From the NCBI GenBank assembly GCA_029379385.1, contig CM055612.1:4030001-4094000 (forward strand): a stretch of DNA of 64,000 nt, written 5' to 3'. The stretch is from Quillaja saponaria (Eukaryota > Streptophyta > Magnoliopsida > Fabales > Quillajaceae). Under the pieces are notes generated by a model, which was not told the DNA's origin, made no database searches, and saw only the letters and a list, made by a program, of their open reading frames with translations. Shown one piece after another: positions 49,076-61,102 of this stretch; the stretch's first letter is position 1; each line of letters opens with the position of its first letter. Made by a program: the position numbers and the translations under genes.

Positions 49076-49613
49076 CTTCCCATATTAATTCTAACATGAT
49101 TGTATTTCATTTTTACTATTAATTTAATTCATAATATGACTTTATAAATATCTTTCCTTTTAATTCGTAAGATATAAGATAATTAAGAAAATAATATTGT
49201 AATAATACAATACACTTAATATTTCTTTTAATCATAGTTCTTCTTTTTTTTTAAATTTTAATTCATGAAATTGAGAATAATTAGAAAAAGAAATAAATAG
49301 TCAAAAAGAATTACAATCATATTAGTATTAAAATGAAAAGAGATAAAAATATTGAGTATTGTTTTTATGATTATAATATTATTGGCTTATTTTTTTCTTC
49401 CATCTTTAAAATTGTAAAAAAATTATATCTTTATATTATGAATTAAATTTTATTTAATTTATCTATTTGTTTAATGTCATTAACATGAAATATTACCTTT
49501 TATTAGTTACAATATTTTGATATGCATATCAATTATTGCTGATCATCTATATCTTTACTTCTATATCTATATATATCTATATTATCTATACTATACTTCT
49601 ATATCTATATGTA

Positions 49614-50067
49614 TCTATATATTATACTAAAAGTCAGAACACTCTTGTGGTGTCCTATAAGTTTTTAATTCAAATAACATAATAAAAGGGATGATAGTAT
49701 CCTCCTAAATTTTGATCTCCTTTTAAACTAAAATTCTATCATTTACTAAAGCTAGAACACCTTTATAGTGTCCTATGACTTTTTAATGTAGTTTTTAATT
49801 TAAATAACATACTAAAAGAGGTGATAGTGTTCTTCTAAATTTTGATCTCTTTTTAAACTAAAATTCTACCATTTATTACAAAAACGGAAAACAAAAAACT
49901 CATCTATTGTTAACTTCAATTAATAATAATTTAAAAAAAAAAAAAAAAACCAACTAAAACCTTTCTCATTCCCTCCATTTTATACAACAGTAATAATATT
50001 TTTTATACTATTTAAAAGAGAAAAAAAACTCTTTGTACACGTGCAAAAGCACATGTAATGGGACTTA
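49614..50067 (+). mobile_element. Helitron-like non-autonomous element
   Basis: 5' end TCTATATATTATACTAAAAG then TCAGAACAC. 3' end has the hairpin CACGTGC-AAAA-GCACATG (about 50038-50055) followed about 8 bases later by GGGACTTA (CTTA instead of the usual CTRR). Both ends are close to those of the element at 60343-61102, which ends in a proper CTAG. The interior holds an imperfect duplication (about 49630-49745 and 49749-49874). About 450 bases, no coding sequence. Confidence 0.45.
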
Positions 50068-50409
50068 TATATATATCATTAATAAGATTCACGCACAATA
50101 CATTAGCTACAAAAACTAATTCGATCTAATACTATCAATTTGAAATTAACTGAAGATGCTTGTAATACGAATTCAAAGTAAAACTTTTAAGAGATTTAAC
50201 GCTATGACACCAAATATTCCATAAATAGGTACCGGTCTTGTCAGTGTGTTTCTCGTCAAAGTAAACTCTATAATATGTTGCATGTGTTAAATCTGAAAAA
50301 CCACATGATACCTAGAAATTTCCTAATTATTAGTAACTTATATAATATCTAGTATTACTTAATTTGTTACTTCCAAGCATGCACCTATACTTGATCTTAT
50401 CAATTCTCC

Positions 50410-50425
50410 TTCCCCTTTATAAATA
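50410..50425 (+). promoter_or_regulatory. TATA box of the intact DUF247 gene
   Basis: CCCCTTTATAAATAGTATCC, the same as in copy 1. About 130 bases upstream of the ATG, leaving a leader of about 100 bases. Confidence 0.6.
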
Positions 50426-50510
50426 GTATCCGTCGTCTCAACTCCAAATTAGCCTGTCCACGAAAACACAGTTTTTTCTACTTAATTACCTCTACTGACT
50501 AGCTAGCTAA

Positions 50511-50648
50511 ACCCTTGAAGAAGACCTTGAATCACATCAAAATTCCTCTATGGAAACATTTAAAGCTTCTAGTACTCATGATCATGAATGGGTCATAGAC
50601 CTAAGCCGAGCCCTTGAAGAAGACCTTGAATCACATAACAATTCCTCT
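50511..50648 (+). repeat. In-frame 99-base-period repeat across the DUF247 start codon
   Basis: The leader segment 50511-50549 and coding segment 50610-50648 are near-identical (CCTTGAAGAAGACCTTGAAT in both). The period is 99 bases, exactly 33 codons, and the leader copy is in frame with the ATG at 50550. It would read TLEEDLESHQNSS directly into Met1, but a TAA (50508-50510) sits just before it. The same arrangement is seen in copy 1 (33119 and 33220) and copy 7 (63861 and 63962). Confidence 0.85.
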
Positions 50649-52268
50649 TCTTTCCCCGATAACGATGATCATGACGACGAACTTGCTTCCACAGTTAGCA
50701 TCTTCAACGTACCAAAAGCACTACTTTCCTCCAAACCAGAAGTCTACACTCCACAAGTCATTGCTCTTGGTCCATATCATCACCGTCGGCTTGAACTCTT
50801 TGAAATGGAGCGTTGCAAACTCACTTCGGCTAAGCAGGTTCAAAAGAACATGAAACCAGGAACCAAATTCCGGGATTTGGTTCATCAAATCTCAAGTAAT
50901 GATGTCCATACTCGAGCTTGCTATCACCGCTACTTGGATTTCGATCAAGAAACACTTGCATGGTTGTTTGCCATTGATGCCTCTTTCTTGTTGGAATACC
51001 TCCAAACTTTTAGTTCCTATTCTTTGGATATTTATAAAATTAATAATGAAGGATCCACTGCTAGTGCAAGGTCATCTGTAATGGGTCGTCATTTGATGAT
51101 GATTGACTACACAAGAAGGCGAACGGTGCATCAAGAAATTCTCCGGGATATCATCATGTTGGAAAATCAAATCCCGCTCATGTTGATTAGAGAGGTGCAT
51201 GGGTTTCATGATCAACAAGACAATATTCAAGTTCATGAATTAGTATTGGTCACAATTTTAATGGGTTTTTGCAAATACATTTCACCCATTAAGTACTTAG
51301 AGGACCAAAACTTCAGACAAAAGTGTCTCACAAAATCCCATTTGCTAGATCTTTTGTATGATTACATGGTGGTACCATTTCCACCAGAAATTACTGATAA
51401 GGAGCAGAAGGACATGGGCAAAGAGAAGGAGGAGGTGACTTCCTGGTTTGCAAGTGCAGTTTGGGCAATCATTAACTTCATAAAGTTTATCAATTGCGCA
51501 CCCGTTCATTTCATCGCCAAAATTCTCAAATCGAAAGTGGCCAAGCTTTTGATCACTCTTCCATGGAAGGTATTAGTCACCTTCCTCAATTTTAGCGGAA
51601 AAACTGCCTTAATCAATTTGGCTTCATCGGCAGAAAATGTTATGGAAGACGTAGAAAATAGTACCGATTCTATAGCCAACCCGGACGAAAGCCCTTTAGT
51701 GGAAGAGCTTGCAATTCCAAGTGTTAGGGAGCTCTCAAAAATTGGTGTCAAATTCCGACCAACAAAGGGTGGGTTAAGCACCATAAAATTTGACAAATTT
51801 TTAGGAATTTTTCATTTTCCAGTTATTCATGTAAACGACAATTCTGATGTGGTTTTAAGAAATTTGGTGGCCTATGAAGCTTCAGCTGCACCAGAAACCA
51901 TGATTTTCACGCGCTACACTGAGTTAATGAACGGAATTATTGATACAGAGGAGGACGTGAGGATCTTAAGAGAGGCTGGGGTTTTGATAAACCGTATGAA
52001 AAGTGATAAGGAAGTAGCATCGTTATGGAACGGAATGACAAAATCCGTGAGGGTTACAAAGGTTCAAATTTTGGACAGAGCCATCGAATCTACAAATGAG
52101 TATTACTCAACGAGTAGGAAGGTGAAGATGAAAGCAACAATGAAGAAATATGTGTATGGTTCTTGGCCATGTCTTACATTTTTAGCTGCTAATGCTTTGC
52201 TTTGCTTCACCACAGTACAGGCTGTTTGTACTGTTTATCAGTGTTCAAGATTCTTTCATGGTTTTTAA
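50550..52268 (+). CDS. Intact DUF247 (UPF0481) family protein
   Basis: Single-exon gene for 572 residues, the only uninterrupted DUF247 copy in the window. It opens METFKASSTHDHEWVIDLSR, then IFNVPKALL (51-59) and YTPQVIALGPYHHRR (66-80), the start of the DUF247 domain (PF03140). Next come HQEILRDIIMLENQIPLMLI, VRELSKIGVKFRPTKGGLS, DVVLRNLVAYEASAAP, YTELMNGIIDTEEDVRILRE and DKEVASLWNGMTKSV, all standard family blocks. The last 37 residues hold one hydrophobic segment (WPCLTFLAANALLCFTTVQA), a C-terminal membrane anchor. Molecular function is unknown; in grasses DUF247 genes are male determinants at the S and Z self-incompatibility loci, but nothing here shows such a role. It lies downstream of an RPS11 fragment, just as copy 1 lies beside true RPS11. 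It has a TATA box and a leader repeat. Confidence 0.93.
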   Translation: METFKASSTHDHEWVIDLSRALEEDLESHNNSSSFPDNDDHDDELASTVSIFNVPKALLSSKPEVYTPQVIALGPYHHRRLELFEMERCKLTSAKQVQKNMKPGTKFRDLVHQISSNDVHTRACYHRYLDFDQETLAWLFAIDASFLLEYLQTFSSYSLDIYKINNEGSTASARSSVMGRHLMMIDYTRRRTVHQEILRDIIMLENQIPLMLIREVHGFHDQQDNIQVHELVLVTILMGFCKYISPIKYLEDQNFRQKCLTKSHLLDLLYDYMVVPFPPEITDKEQKDMGKEKEEVTSWFASAVWAIINFIKFINCAPVHFIAKILKSKVAKLLITLPWKVLVTFLNFSGKTALINLASSAENVMEDVENSTDSIANPDESPLVEELAIPSVRELSKIGVKFRPTKGGLSTIKFDKFLGIFHFPVIHVNDNSDVVLRNLVAYEASAAPETMIFTRYTELMNGIIDTEEDVRILREAGVLINRMKSDKEVASLWNGMTKSVRVTKVQILDRAIESTNEYYSTSRKVKMKATMKKYVYGSWPCLTFLAANALLCFTTVQAVCTVYQCSRFFHGF

Positions 52269-53390
52269 TTTTTTTTAATGGTAAACAAGAATTCTTTGTA
52301 ATTTTATTTTTTAAGGTATAAAGAACATATGTAGAAATAAAGGTCATAAATTATTGCTTTCCAGGTTGTAATATAAATAATTTCAATGCAATTACTATTC
52401 AGATCAAAAATTCTGACTCTCCGTCTTAATTATAATTAGATTGGATAAATAATGTATTGCACGAGATGTATTTCCTTCAATTTCGTTCTATAGATTCAAT
52501 TGACCATTCTTTCTCTATCTTAATCAGACAAAACAAACTAATCACTATTCATTAAAAAAATTTAATCATTCTATTAATTAGGTCCATGTTCGTCCTGAAG
52601 CATAAATTGTAAAATATAACTTGTAGATGTGTCAATCATTTATCAGAAAATAATCATTCTTCAATTCATTTCCTTGCATGTGAATGTCCGCTTAGCTTTA
52701 CCCAAGACAACAAAAGAAAGTCTATTAATTAGGTTGGTTATTAATTTTTTATTAAAATTTTGTGATCTCAACTACAAATATTTTGATTAAATTTTTTTTC
52801 TTATTGATTCCAAACTAGAATAAATAACTTTCTATCTTTAATTTTTATTTTTTTCATTTTCTCTTTCTTCTCAAAACCATTAACAATAAAATATATTTTC
52901 AACTAGTTAAACGAGGGAAAATGATTAATGTAGTTTTATTCTAAATTAATTAATTTATGTGTCACATATACAAACATAAATAGAGTGTGAAAGAGAAAGA
53001 AAGAGATCCTTCTAAAATAGTTTGTCAAAATGTGTGGATGAGAGAATAAAAAAAAATTGCAGTGTCCGTGAATGTGGTTTTTGTGAAGGAAATATATCCA
53101 GTGACTCTTCATTGTTCTTTAAGCTCCTTGTGGCCAAGGAAGTAGGAAGCATGTAATACAGCTAGCTGCAGGACAACAGAATTAATCCATTAGAATCTTT
53201 TATGTGTTCATAAGAAAAGGAATCTGTCCATTTTTCAGTGTCTTGAAGGGGCGTATAAACACATAAGAACTCTTAGAAGTTTCTGATTTATGTCTTCAAA
53301 TTTCTTAAATCTAAGTGTAGGCCAACGAGATCAAAGAAGTCCTTGAAGGGAAGGATTTGATCAATTTTTAGTTTCTTTGTTGATCAAAGA
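52269..53390. other. Spacer between DUF247 copies 5 and 6
   Basis: 52269-52560 is the DUF247 3' flank seen after other copies. 52860-53180 matches 40960-41275. 53180-53390 shows nothing recognisable. No gene. Confidence 0.6.
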
Positions 53391-54500
53391 AATTTCTCCG
53401 GGATATCATCATGTTGGAAAATCAAATCCTGCTGATTTTGATGAGAGGTGCATGGGTTTTCTGATCAACAAGACAATATTCAAGTTCATGACTTAGTATT
53501 GGTCTCAATTTTAATGGGTTTTTGCGAATACATTTCACCCATTAAGTACTTAGAGGACCAAAACTTCAGACAAAATCCCATTTGCTAGATCTTTTGTATG
53601 ATTACATGGTTGTACTATTTCCACCAGAAATTATTGATAAGGATCAGAAGGACAAAGACAAGGAGGAGGTGACTTCCTGCTTTGCAAGTGCAATTTGTGC
53701 AATCATTAACCTTATAAAGTTTATCAATTGGGCACCCGTTCATTTCATCGTCAAAATTTTCAAGTCCAAAGTGGCCAAGCTTTTATCACTCTTCCATGGA
53801 AGGTATTAGTCACCTTCCTCAATTTTAGCGGCAAAACTGCCTTAATCAATTTGGTTTCATCGGCAGAAAATGATGTTGAAGAAGTAGAAAATAGTACCGA
53901 TTCTATAGCCAACATGGAAGAAAGCCCTTTAGTGGAAGAGCTTGCAATTCCAAGTGTTAGGGCGCTCTCAAAAATTGTTGTCAAATTCGAACCAATAAAG
54001 GGTGGGTTAAGCACCATAAAATTTGATAAATCTTCAGGAATTTTTCATCTTTCAGTTATTCATCTAAACGACAATTCTAATGTGGATTTTAAGAAATTTG
54101 GTTTCCTATGAAGCTTTAGCTGCACTAGAAATCATGGTTTTCATGTGTTACATGGAGTTAATGAACAGAATTATTAATACAGAGGATGACGTGAGGATTC
54201 TAAGATACTGGTGTTTTGAAAAATCGTATAAAAAGTGATAAGGAAGTAGCATCGTTATGGAATAGAGTGACAAAGTTCGTTAGTGTTACAAAGGCTTTCG
54301 ATTTTTGACAGGGCCATCGAATCTGCAAATGAGTATTACTCAACGAGGTTAGAAGGTGAAGATGAAAGCAACAATGAAGAAATATGTGTATGGTTCTTGG
54401 CCATGTCTTACATTTTTAGCTGCTAATGCTTTGCTTTGCTTGACCACTGGTAGAGGCTATTTGTACTGTTTATCAGTGTTCCAGATTCTTCCATGATTTT
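53391..54500 (+). pseudogene. DUF247 copy 6, 5'-truncated and frameshifted
   Basis: Homology begins at the EILRDIIMLENQIPL region (intact gene near 51131), so about the first 195 residues are missing. Short deletions occur early (after TTCAGACAAAA, near 53573) and a lost base in the SKVAKLL region (near 53783) shifts the frame. A 127-codon frame then continues through NFSGKTALINLVSSAENDVE and IPSVRALSKIVVKFEPIKGG until an extra base near 54090. More indels follow, but the final membrane segment is recognisable. Counterpart of copy 3 in the neighbouring unit. Confidence 0.87.
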
Positions 54501-57500
54501 AAATTTTTTTTTTTAATGGTCAACAAGAATGCCTTGTAATTTTATTTTTTAAACTATAAAGAACATATATAGAAATACAGTTTGTAAAATTATTCCTTTC
54601 CTGCTTGTAATATAAATAATTACATTGATCACCTACTGAGATCAAAATTTATGTCTCTCATCTTAATTATGGTTAGATTGGATAAATGATGCATTGCACA
54701 AGATGTATTCCCATCAAGACCTGAAATCTAAACCATCATACCCAAACTTTGCTCACTTCCTCCCCCAACAGCCCATGGAATTCCTTGTTCATAAGCTTTG
54801 AAGCCCAATTCTCATTGATGGAAATTCGGAACTTGCTCTTCTCATTGAAATCTAAACCTGAGGTCAGCGCATGGATTCTTCCATGGTTTTTATTTTTATT
54901 TTTTATTTTTAAACAAGAATACTTTGCTAGTTTTACTTTTTTAAAGTGTAAAGAACATATATAGAGAAACAATTTGTAAAACTATTGCTTTACTAGTTTT
55001 TGTAATTTATATAATTTCAATGCAATCACCACTGAGATCAAAATTTCTGTTTCTCGTTAAAACTATGATTAGATTGAATAAATGATGTATTGCACAAGAT
55101 TTACTCCCTTCAAGTTCCTTCCCTAGACTTAATTGACCATTCTTTCTCTATCTTAATTAAGCAAAAACAAATTATTCATAATAGTCAGTAAATAAATTTA
55201 ATTTACTTCTAATTGTATATTAGATCCATATTGTCATCACACGTTTAACTCTTTGTATTGATGTATATGTCTATGTATTTCTTATATACAATTATTGACC
55301 TTTTGATTGTTAATTAATGAATTTATTTTTCTTATGAAAAAATATTATTTACATCAATCATGGTCGTTATTTTTTGCGCTTAATGGATAATCATCATGAT
55401 GTATTTAAATGCACTTGGCAAAGAGTTTTGCATGCAGTGCAGGACCATCTTTCTTTATTTTATCCGTTCTTCATATGGTTAGATAAATTGTGACCAATGT
55501 ATTGTGAGAGAATTTAATTTAATAATTTTTTTTTTGGGTTATACTCAATTAGTCATTCTTTATCTATTTGAAACATAAAATAATATTATTAATTATCTAT
55601 AATCATTCAGATCTAAATATAAGGTAAAGAAGTGGGCGTATATATTCTTCAATATTCATATTATAGTGTATTTGAAGTAAAATAGTAATTAAAGGTAAGT
55701 ATATAATAATAACAATTCATAATGGTATTTAAAAAAATCAAAAATTTCTGTCATTGAACTAATTTTTATATGTAGAGTATAGATATAGACATAGGGGTTT
55801 TAAATGAGTTAATATTAAGAATTACTGAGAAGTCATTGAATGTTGCACACCTTCTTTTGATCATCGAGTCAACATCTTAGAGTCTATGATATTCTATACA
55901 TAGTGTAAAAAACAAGAATATAATTTACTTTCCTTTATGGTTGACAAAACTAATGAATTTAATAACAACCTTATTAATAAGTTTTATTAATGTTGATAGA
56001 TAGACCTAATATAATCAAGGTTCATAGAACCAAAAGGAATTAAGAAATTGATGGCATGTATAACTAATATATGAATTGTGTTAAACGATTTATAACATTT
56101 AATTGTGTGCTCTTCAATTCAAAGCAACTTAAAAGTCATACACTTAGATATTTTGAATCACCTACCACAAGACTGAAGACTTTAGTAAAATTTCAAGATT
56201 CCATTGGGAAAAATGTTTCGTGGGGATGTGAACTTAAGACGTAAGTGATGTGCATGTCATAATCAAAATGTGTGGAATGGTTGCTTTCTAAAATTAAGAA
56301 GAATAATTAAATTAAATATAGCTGATATAATTAATTAGTTTTTGTTGATGTGAAATTCGTCCAAGGTGAGGTGTTAGGTCTGACCAATCCCTTGATCCTA
56401 GTTGGAAAGTCTTTTCTCTATTTACCGGATGTGTTCCAAAATGGAGACTTGCAAAAGTGGATAGGAGCAGCATCCACAGTGAATTCCTGGCTCCCGAAAA
56501 CTATATGTTGATATTTAAAGTTAGTATAACAGAGAGAACTTAAAAATAAAAAAGACATTAACTACTTTATTATTTATAACGTGTATGGAGAAAGATATAT
56601 TTATAATAGAAGTTGTTCAATAAGAATTCACCACATGTATTTAACTGAGTGGCCCCGATAAATGTGGAAAAATGTTGCATGAAAAGTTTATGTTAATTAA
56701 TCATGCGTACCTATAAAATATTAGACACTAGACAACATTAAAGATGCCAACAAATTAATATTTAATTATATTTTTTATAATAGTAATTGAAAAAGAATTA
56801 ATTGAAAAAGAATGTACTTATTAGATTTTTCGGCAATCATGCAATTGGAGAACATTAACTAACAGTTTTCAACCTTCTAAAAAAAATGGATTGGACTCTG
56901 TCTTGTCTTGCTCGAGGATAATTTCAAATTTCATCGACAGGATGGTTATTTAGAACAAATAATTGATTGTAATTGTTTTTAATCTTATAATCAATTCAAT
57001 TTCAATAAATTAAAATTTAATAATGAAAATTCTATCTAGTTTAAATTAGATTTATCGTCTCAAAATAAACTCATTCTTATGTTAATTAATTTATAAATCT
57101 CTCCAAACTTGATCTAATACTACCCAATTTATCAAATCACTGTATGAATCAAGTCAAAAATATCAGTATAGGAATAAATAAAATTAAGCGCTAACTAAGT
57201 TAGGCTTATTTTATATATTTTTTTTCTGAACTTTTTACATAATTTTATGCCTTTATGTGAGTTAATCAAAATTCAACCTAACTTGAGCTAGATTTATCAA
57301 ACTTTTGATCTGAATATAGATTTATCAAACTTTTGATAGCTTGTATATTTTGCCCAAAATAACAATCCCGATACTCAAATTATATGCAATTACCAACCAT
57401 GCATATAATTTGATTTACAAATTTCTCAAAAGGTGTTTTTACATTTCATTCAAGAGGTCCCTAATTCTATGAAGAATATCATTATTATTTTTTCTAGAAA

Positions 57501-58580
57501 TAGAAAGTCCTGATAGGTATCCCACATATTAGGGCAACAATAGTACACCCACATCCACATTACTCTTTTATATATGAGATAAATCTTCATGTAACCTGAC
57601 AAAGTCAAAGTTAAATGTTTATCGAGAGTAATCACAATCATGTACCAGAGAACGTAGATTTATGTCTAACCAAGACTGTCAAGGGATTCAATTTCTCAAT
57701 TTTATTGAGATTGTACTTTTAAGTATTGTTTATCACTAAAAAAACAATTTGATTTTTATGAAACTGTTTCTGTTCAAAATCAAAATTGGTTATCTAATGC
57801 TACTTTACAACATAAAATATGAAATGGACGGCATTTCATCAAATACTATTCAAACTTTTCGAATCTTGCCTACAGGCCTACAAATAAAGAGTGGGTTTGC
57901 TACAAATTGAGTAAGACCCAGCTCTCCCATTATTGTATTAAATGCAATTTGGTGAATCTTGTTTATAGGTAGGATTTGATTAATACTTGCAGTCGGCCTG
58001 CAAGAATTAACTTTTGTTCAGCATGTCATGAAGTTACTGAGTCTGCTAATTTAAGTCACTTGTTGTTTGTCCCTCAAATTTAAGACATGAATTATTTGGA
58101 TTAGACCAAAGGAAGTTTTTAATTCGACTTTCATGTAATTTTTGAGATTTTATTTGCAATGAATGATAAATAGCATGTGAATATCCATGCCGATTATAAA
58201 TTTTAAGTCAATAGATTTTATTTATTATAATTAGGTCCATTTAATTATAAAATTATTTAATTGAGTTTTATTATCACTTTACTTTCGACCTAATTACTTT
58301 GACAGAGATAATCATGATAAATTATTTTGACAGAGATGACATTAACAAATGAAAAGAATAAAAATAATGTGACTGATAACATAATTAATTCACACATTAT
58401 TTTTAATCTCTTAGATTGTACATCTGATCGGCAAATGAATGAGAACAAAAAAAAAGGAATGTGTGAATATACAACATAGTTTAGTAAGTATATATATAAA
58501 AAATAAAAATAAATTATATAAGGAGTGTGGAGAGGGAATGTAAAAGGAGCAGTAAAAATGAAAATTGTATATTTGAAAAA
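54501..58580. other. Long spacer with segmental repeats
   Basis: No gene. 55020-55640 matches 42340-42960 (offset about 12.7 kb). 55900-56480 matches 61330-62240, and 56640-56900 matches 62880-63120. Open frames near 54736-54972 on both strands are overlapping shadows with no recognisable content. Confidence 0.6.
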
Positions 58581-58589
58581 TAAAAATTT

Positions 58590-59200
58590 ATGTGAATATC
58601 TTGTTTGAGACATGAATTCGTGATTTATGAAAAGAGAATTAATGTGATTTAAGAAGAACTAATATTTCAACAGTGACAAAACACTAGATATTACTTTAAG
58701 CATTATTTAGTTTCCATATTTATATATGGACTGCATTCCTTTTGCAGTTCATTACACACACAATTTCTTAGTGATATAAAAAAAAAAAAAGATGAGCTCT
58801 TTTTTTCTTTTAATACCTGTACAATTATATCATTTTGGTAGTGGGATTTTCATCTTCATCTCGTACTCTCAAATTCTATCACCTCATTGAGTCAAATCTT
58901 GACACTTTTGGAACCATATCATTTAATTTCAAAAATAGAAAATAAAGATATTATTTTATAATACAAGTACAATTATATTATTTTAATAGTGGAATTTGCT
59001 TCCTCATATAACCATACTCTGAAAGTTCAGAAACCCCTATTTTCTTGTCTACATATAACCCTCCACCATAGCAACATTGATTGGTTGAAACAAACAAGAA
59101 AGAATGGTTTATCTTTTGCTGACTAGTATTGCAACGAAAACTTGTCCATACATAATTCCATCAATCAGAGATCTTACTTTTCTAAATTTCACATCATAGA
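58590..59200 (-). pseudogene. RPS11-derived fragment c (degraded)
   Basis: Homologous to 45830-46755 but heavily decayed: GACATGAATTCG at 58610, TGACAAAACACTAGATATTA at about 58674, TATATGGACTGCATTCCTTT at about 58723, and CCTATTTTCTTGTCTACATA at about 59035. The RPS11 exons themselves are no longer recognisable, so only the upstream region survives. It begins the third tandem unit. Confidence 0.7.
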
Positions 59201-60305
59201 CACGTGGATCGCGTTGTAACTTGATTTAATTATGAATAAGTTAAAACAATTGTCCCACATTTTTTTATAATAAAAACGGCCGGGACAATGTTTTAGGTTG
59301 ACAAAGTTATAGTTTGATTTTCTTACAAATTTTTTTTTTAAAAAGTTATAGTTTGATCTTATTATAAAGACAATGATATGTATTTTTTTATATGGTTGCT
59401 AAAAGCTAATTATATTATACTACTAGAATTACGTTGACAATCATATTATTGATAGAACAATGTTTATACATAAAAGATATATATTGCCAATAATATTTTA
59501 ACTCAATTGAGTTAAATGTACATGTTATGTGTTATGAATTCTAACATATATTATCTGTTCTCTTTTTTAATTGGATAAACAGTTCATGTTTTTATTATTA
59601 TTATTACATACCTAATAAAATTCAAGCGAATTTTAATATTTAGATGAATTGAATTTATTTTTTGAAACAACTAATTAAATGCTTATCTCTCTCCAACTCT
59701 CTCTCATCGGCTCTCTGTTTGTGGAACCAAGAAATAGACAAAGCTTGTTCTTTTCTCCTTCTTCTCAAAACCATTAACAAGAAATTATGTTTTCAACTTG
59801 AATATCCTTTCAGTTAATGAAATCTCCAGCTTACCAAAATATCCAAATGATCAAAATAAAGAAGATGAGGGAATAGGGAGGGAGGGATGAAAAGAGAGAT
59901 AGGGGGAGAGAGACAAATTGAAATGGTCTCTTTTTTTTGTTTTGTCTTGTTGGTCTATTAGGTGGTGTGATGGGTCTAAATTTTCAAGTCTAAATATACG
60001 GAATTATTGAGTCTGTTTGATAGAGACCTAGAACGGACAACATGTGTGCCAATGGTGGTGCAACGAGCCACGTCAAACTGTCCTTTTTCTCCATTCCAAA
60101 GTTCAAAAGTTTTTCTTATCTCTGCAACAAAAATGTATCTCTGCAAGGGACAGAAGAGAGAGATGGAGAGAGAAAAGCATTTAATGAGCTGTTTCAAAAG
60201 CAAACTTAACTCATGTAAATACTAAAATACCCTTGAAATTTTGTTGGCAGTAATTCAAGAAATGTCACCTAAAAAAAAATGACGTTTATAACTTACGTTT
60301 ATATT

Positions 60306-60310
<5 letters not shown>

Positions 60311-60337
<27 letters not shown>
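60311..60337. repeat. (AT)n microsatellite
   Basis: A run of about 13 AT dinucleotides next to the 3' end of the Helitron-like element. Likely length-variable. Confidence 0.9.
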
Positions 60338-60341
<4 letters not shown>

Positions 60342-60342
60342 A

Positions 60343-60457
60343 CTAGTCCCATCAAACACGTGTTTAAGGATTTTTTTTTAATAAGAGAATGATATATATT
60401 AAAAAAGAAGTTTTGGTTTTTCGTAAAACAAGAAAATAATTAAGTGAAATTAACATA

Positions 60458-60488
<31 letters not shown>

Positions 60489-61102
60489 GTGTGTGTTTCT
60501 TGTTAGTTATAGGAAAAATTAAGTAATTTCTAAGAAATAATAAAAATTTAATTTAAAAAGAGTTTAAAATTTAAGAAGACATTATTCTCTTTTTTAGTAT
60601 ATTATTTGAATTAAAAATTATGGCCCTATTTAAATAAGATGTGTATAAAATGTTACGTATAAAAATACTTTTTAAGTAAAACTATTTAAAAAATATTGTA
60701 TAAAAATTAAAAAAGTATTTAGATTAGTTAATGTAAAAGTTTTATGAGATTAAAAAATTTATTGATTTTATTTTTAAAAATTAGTATGAAGTATTGAAAT
60801 TACTAAAACGATCAGTTTGACAAATATTATGGTTATATTTGTTTAAATAAGATAATTATTTAATTTTTTTAAAACTTCTCTTGTTTTCTATTTTAAAAAC
60901 TTCTTTTTCTAACTTTAACTTCTAAAAGCTAATAAATGTTTTTTCGCAAAGCTTAAACAAATAAAAGTTTTATTACCAAACAGTTTTGTATAAAAGCTCA
61001 AACTCAAAAATTGTTTTAAAAGCTAAGCCAAATAAAGGCTATATTAAAAAGTAAGAGAACAATATAAGTGTGTTGTGACTTTTAATATAATATAGATATA
61101 GA
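60343..61102 (-). mobile_element. Helitron-like non-autonomous element, minus strand
   Basis: Read on the minus strand it starts TCTATATTATATTAAAAGTC (TC at 61096, or 61102 with the upstream repeat) and ends with the 12-base palindrome AAACACGTGTTT, seven bases of spacer, then CTAG (60343-60346) followed by T. This is the Helitron pattern: 5' TC, 3' hairpin, CTRR, insertion between A and T. The same termini, slightly mutated, bound the element at 49614-50067. The interior includes a stretch (about 60830-61040) resembling 32580-32830 and 47740-47940. No coding sequence. Confidence 0.5.

Noticed and set aside
54736..54972. Overlapping 78- and 71-codon frames on opposite strands
   Set aside because: Mutual shadows with no recognisable motif; they lie in repeated DUF247 flank DNA.
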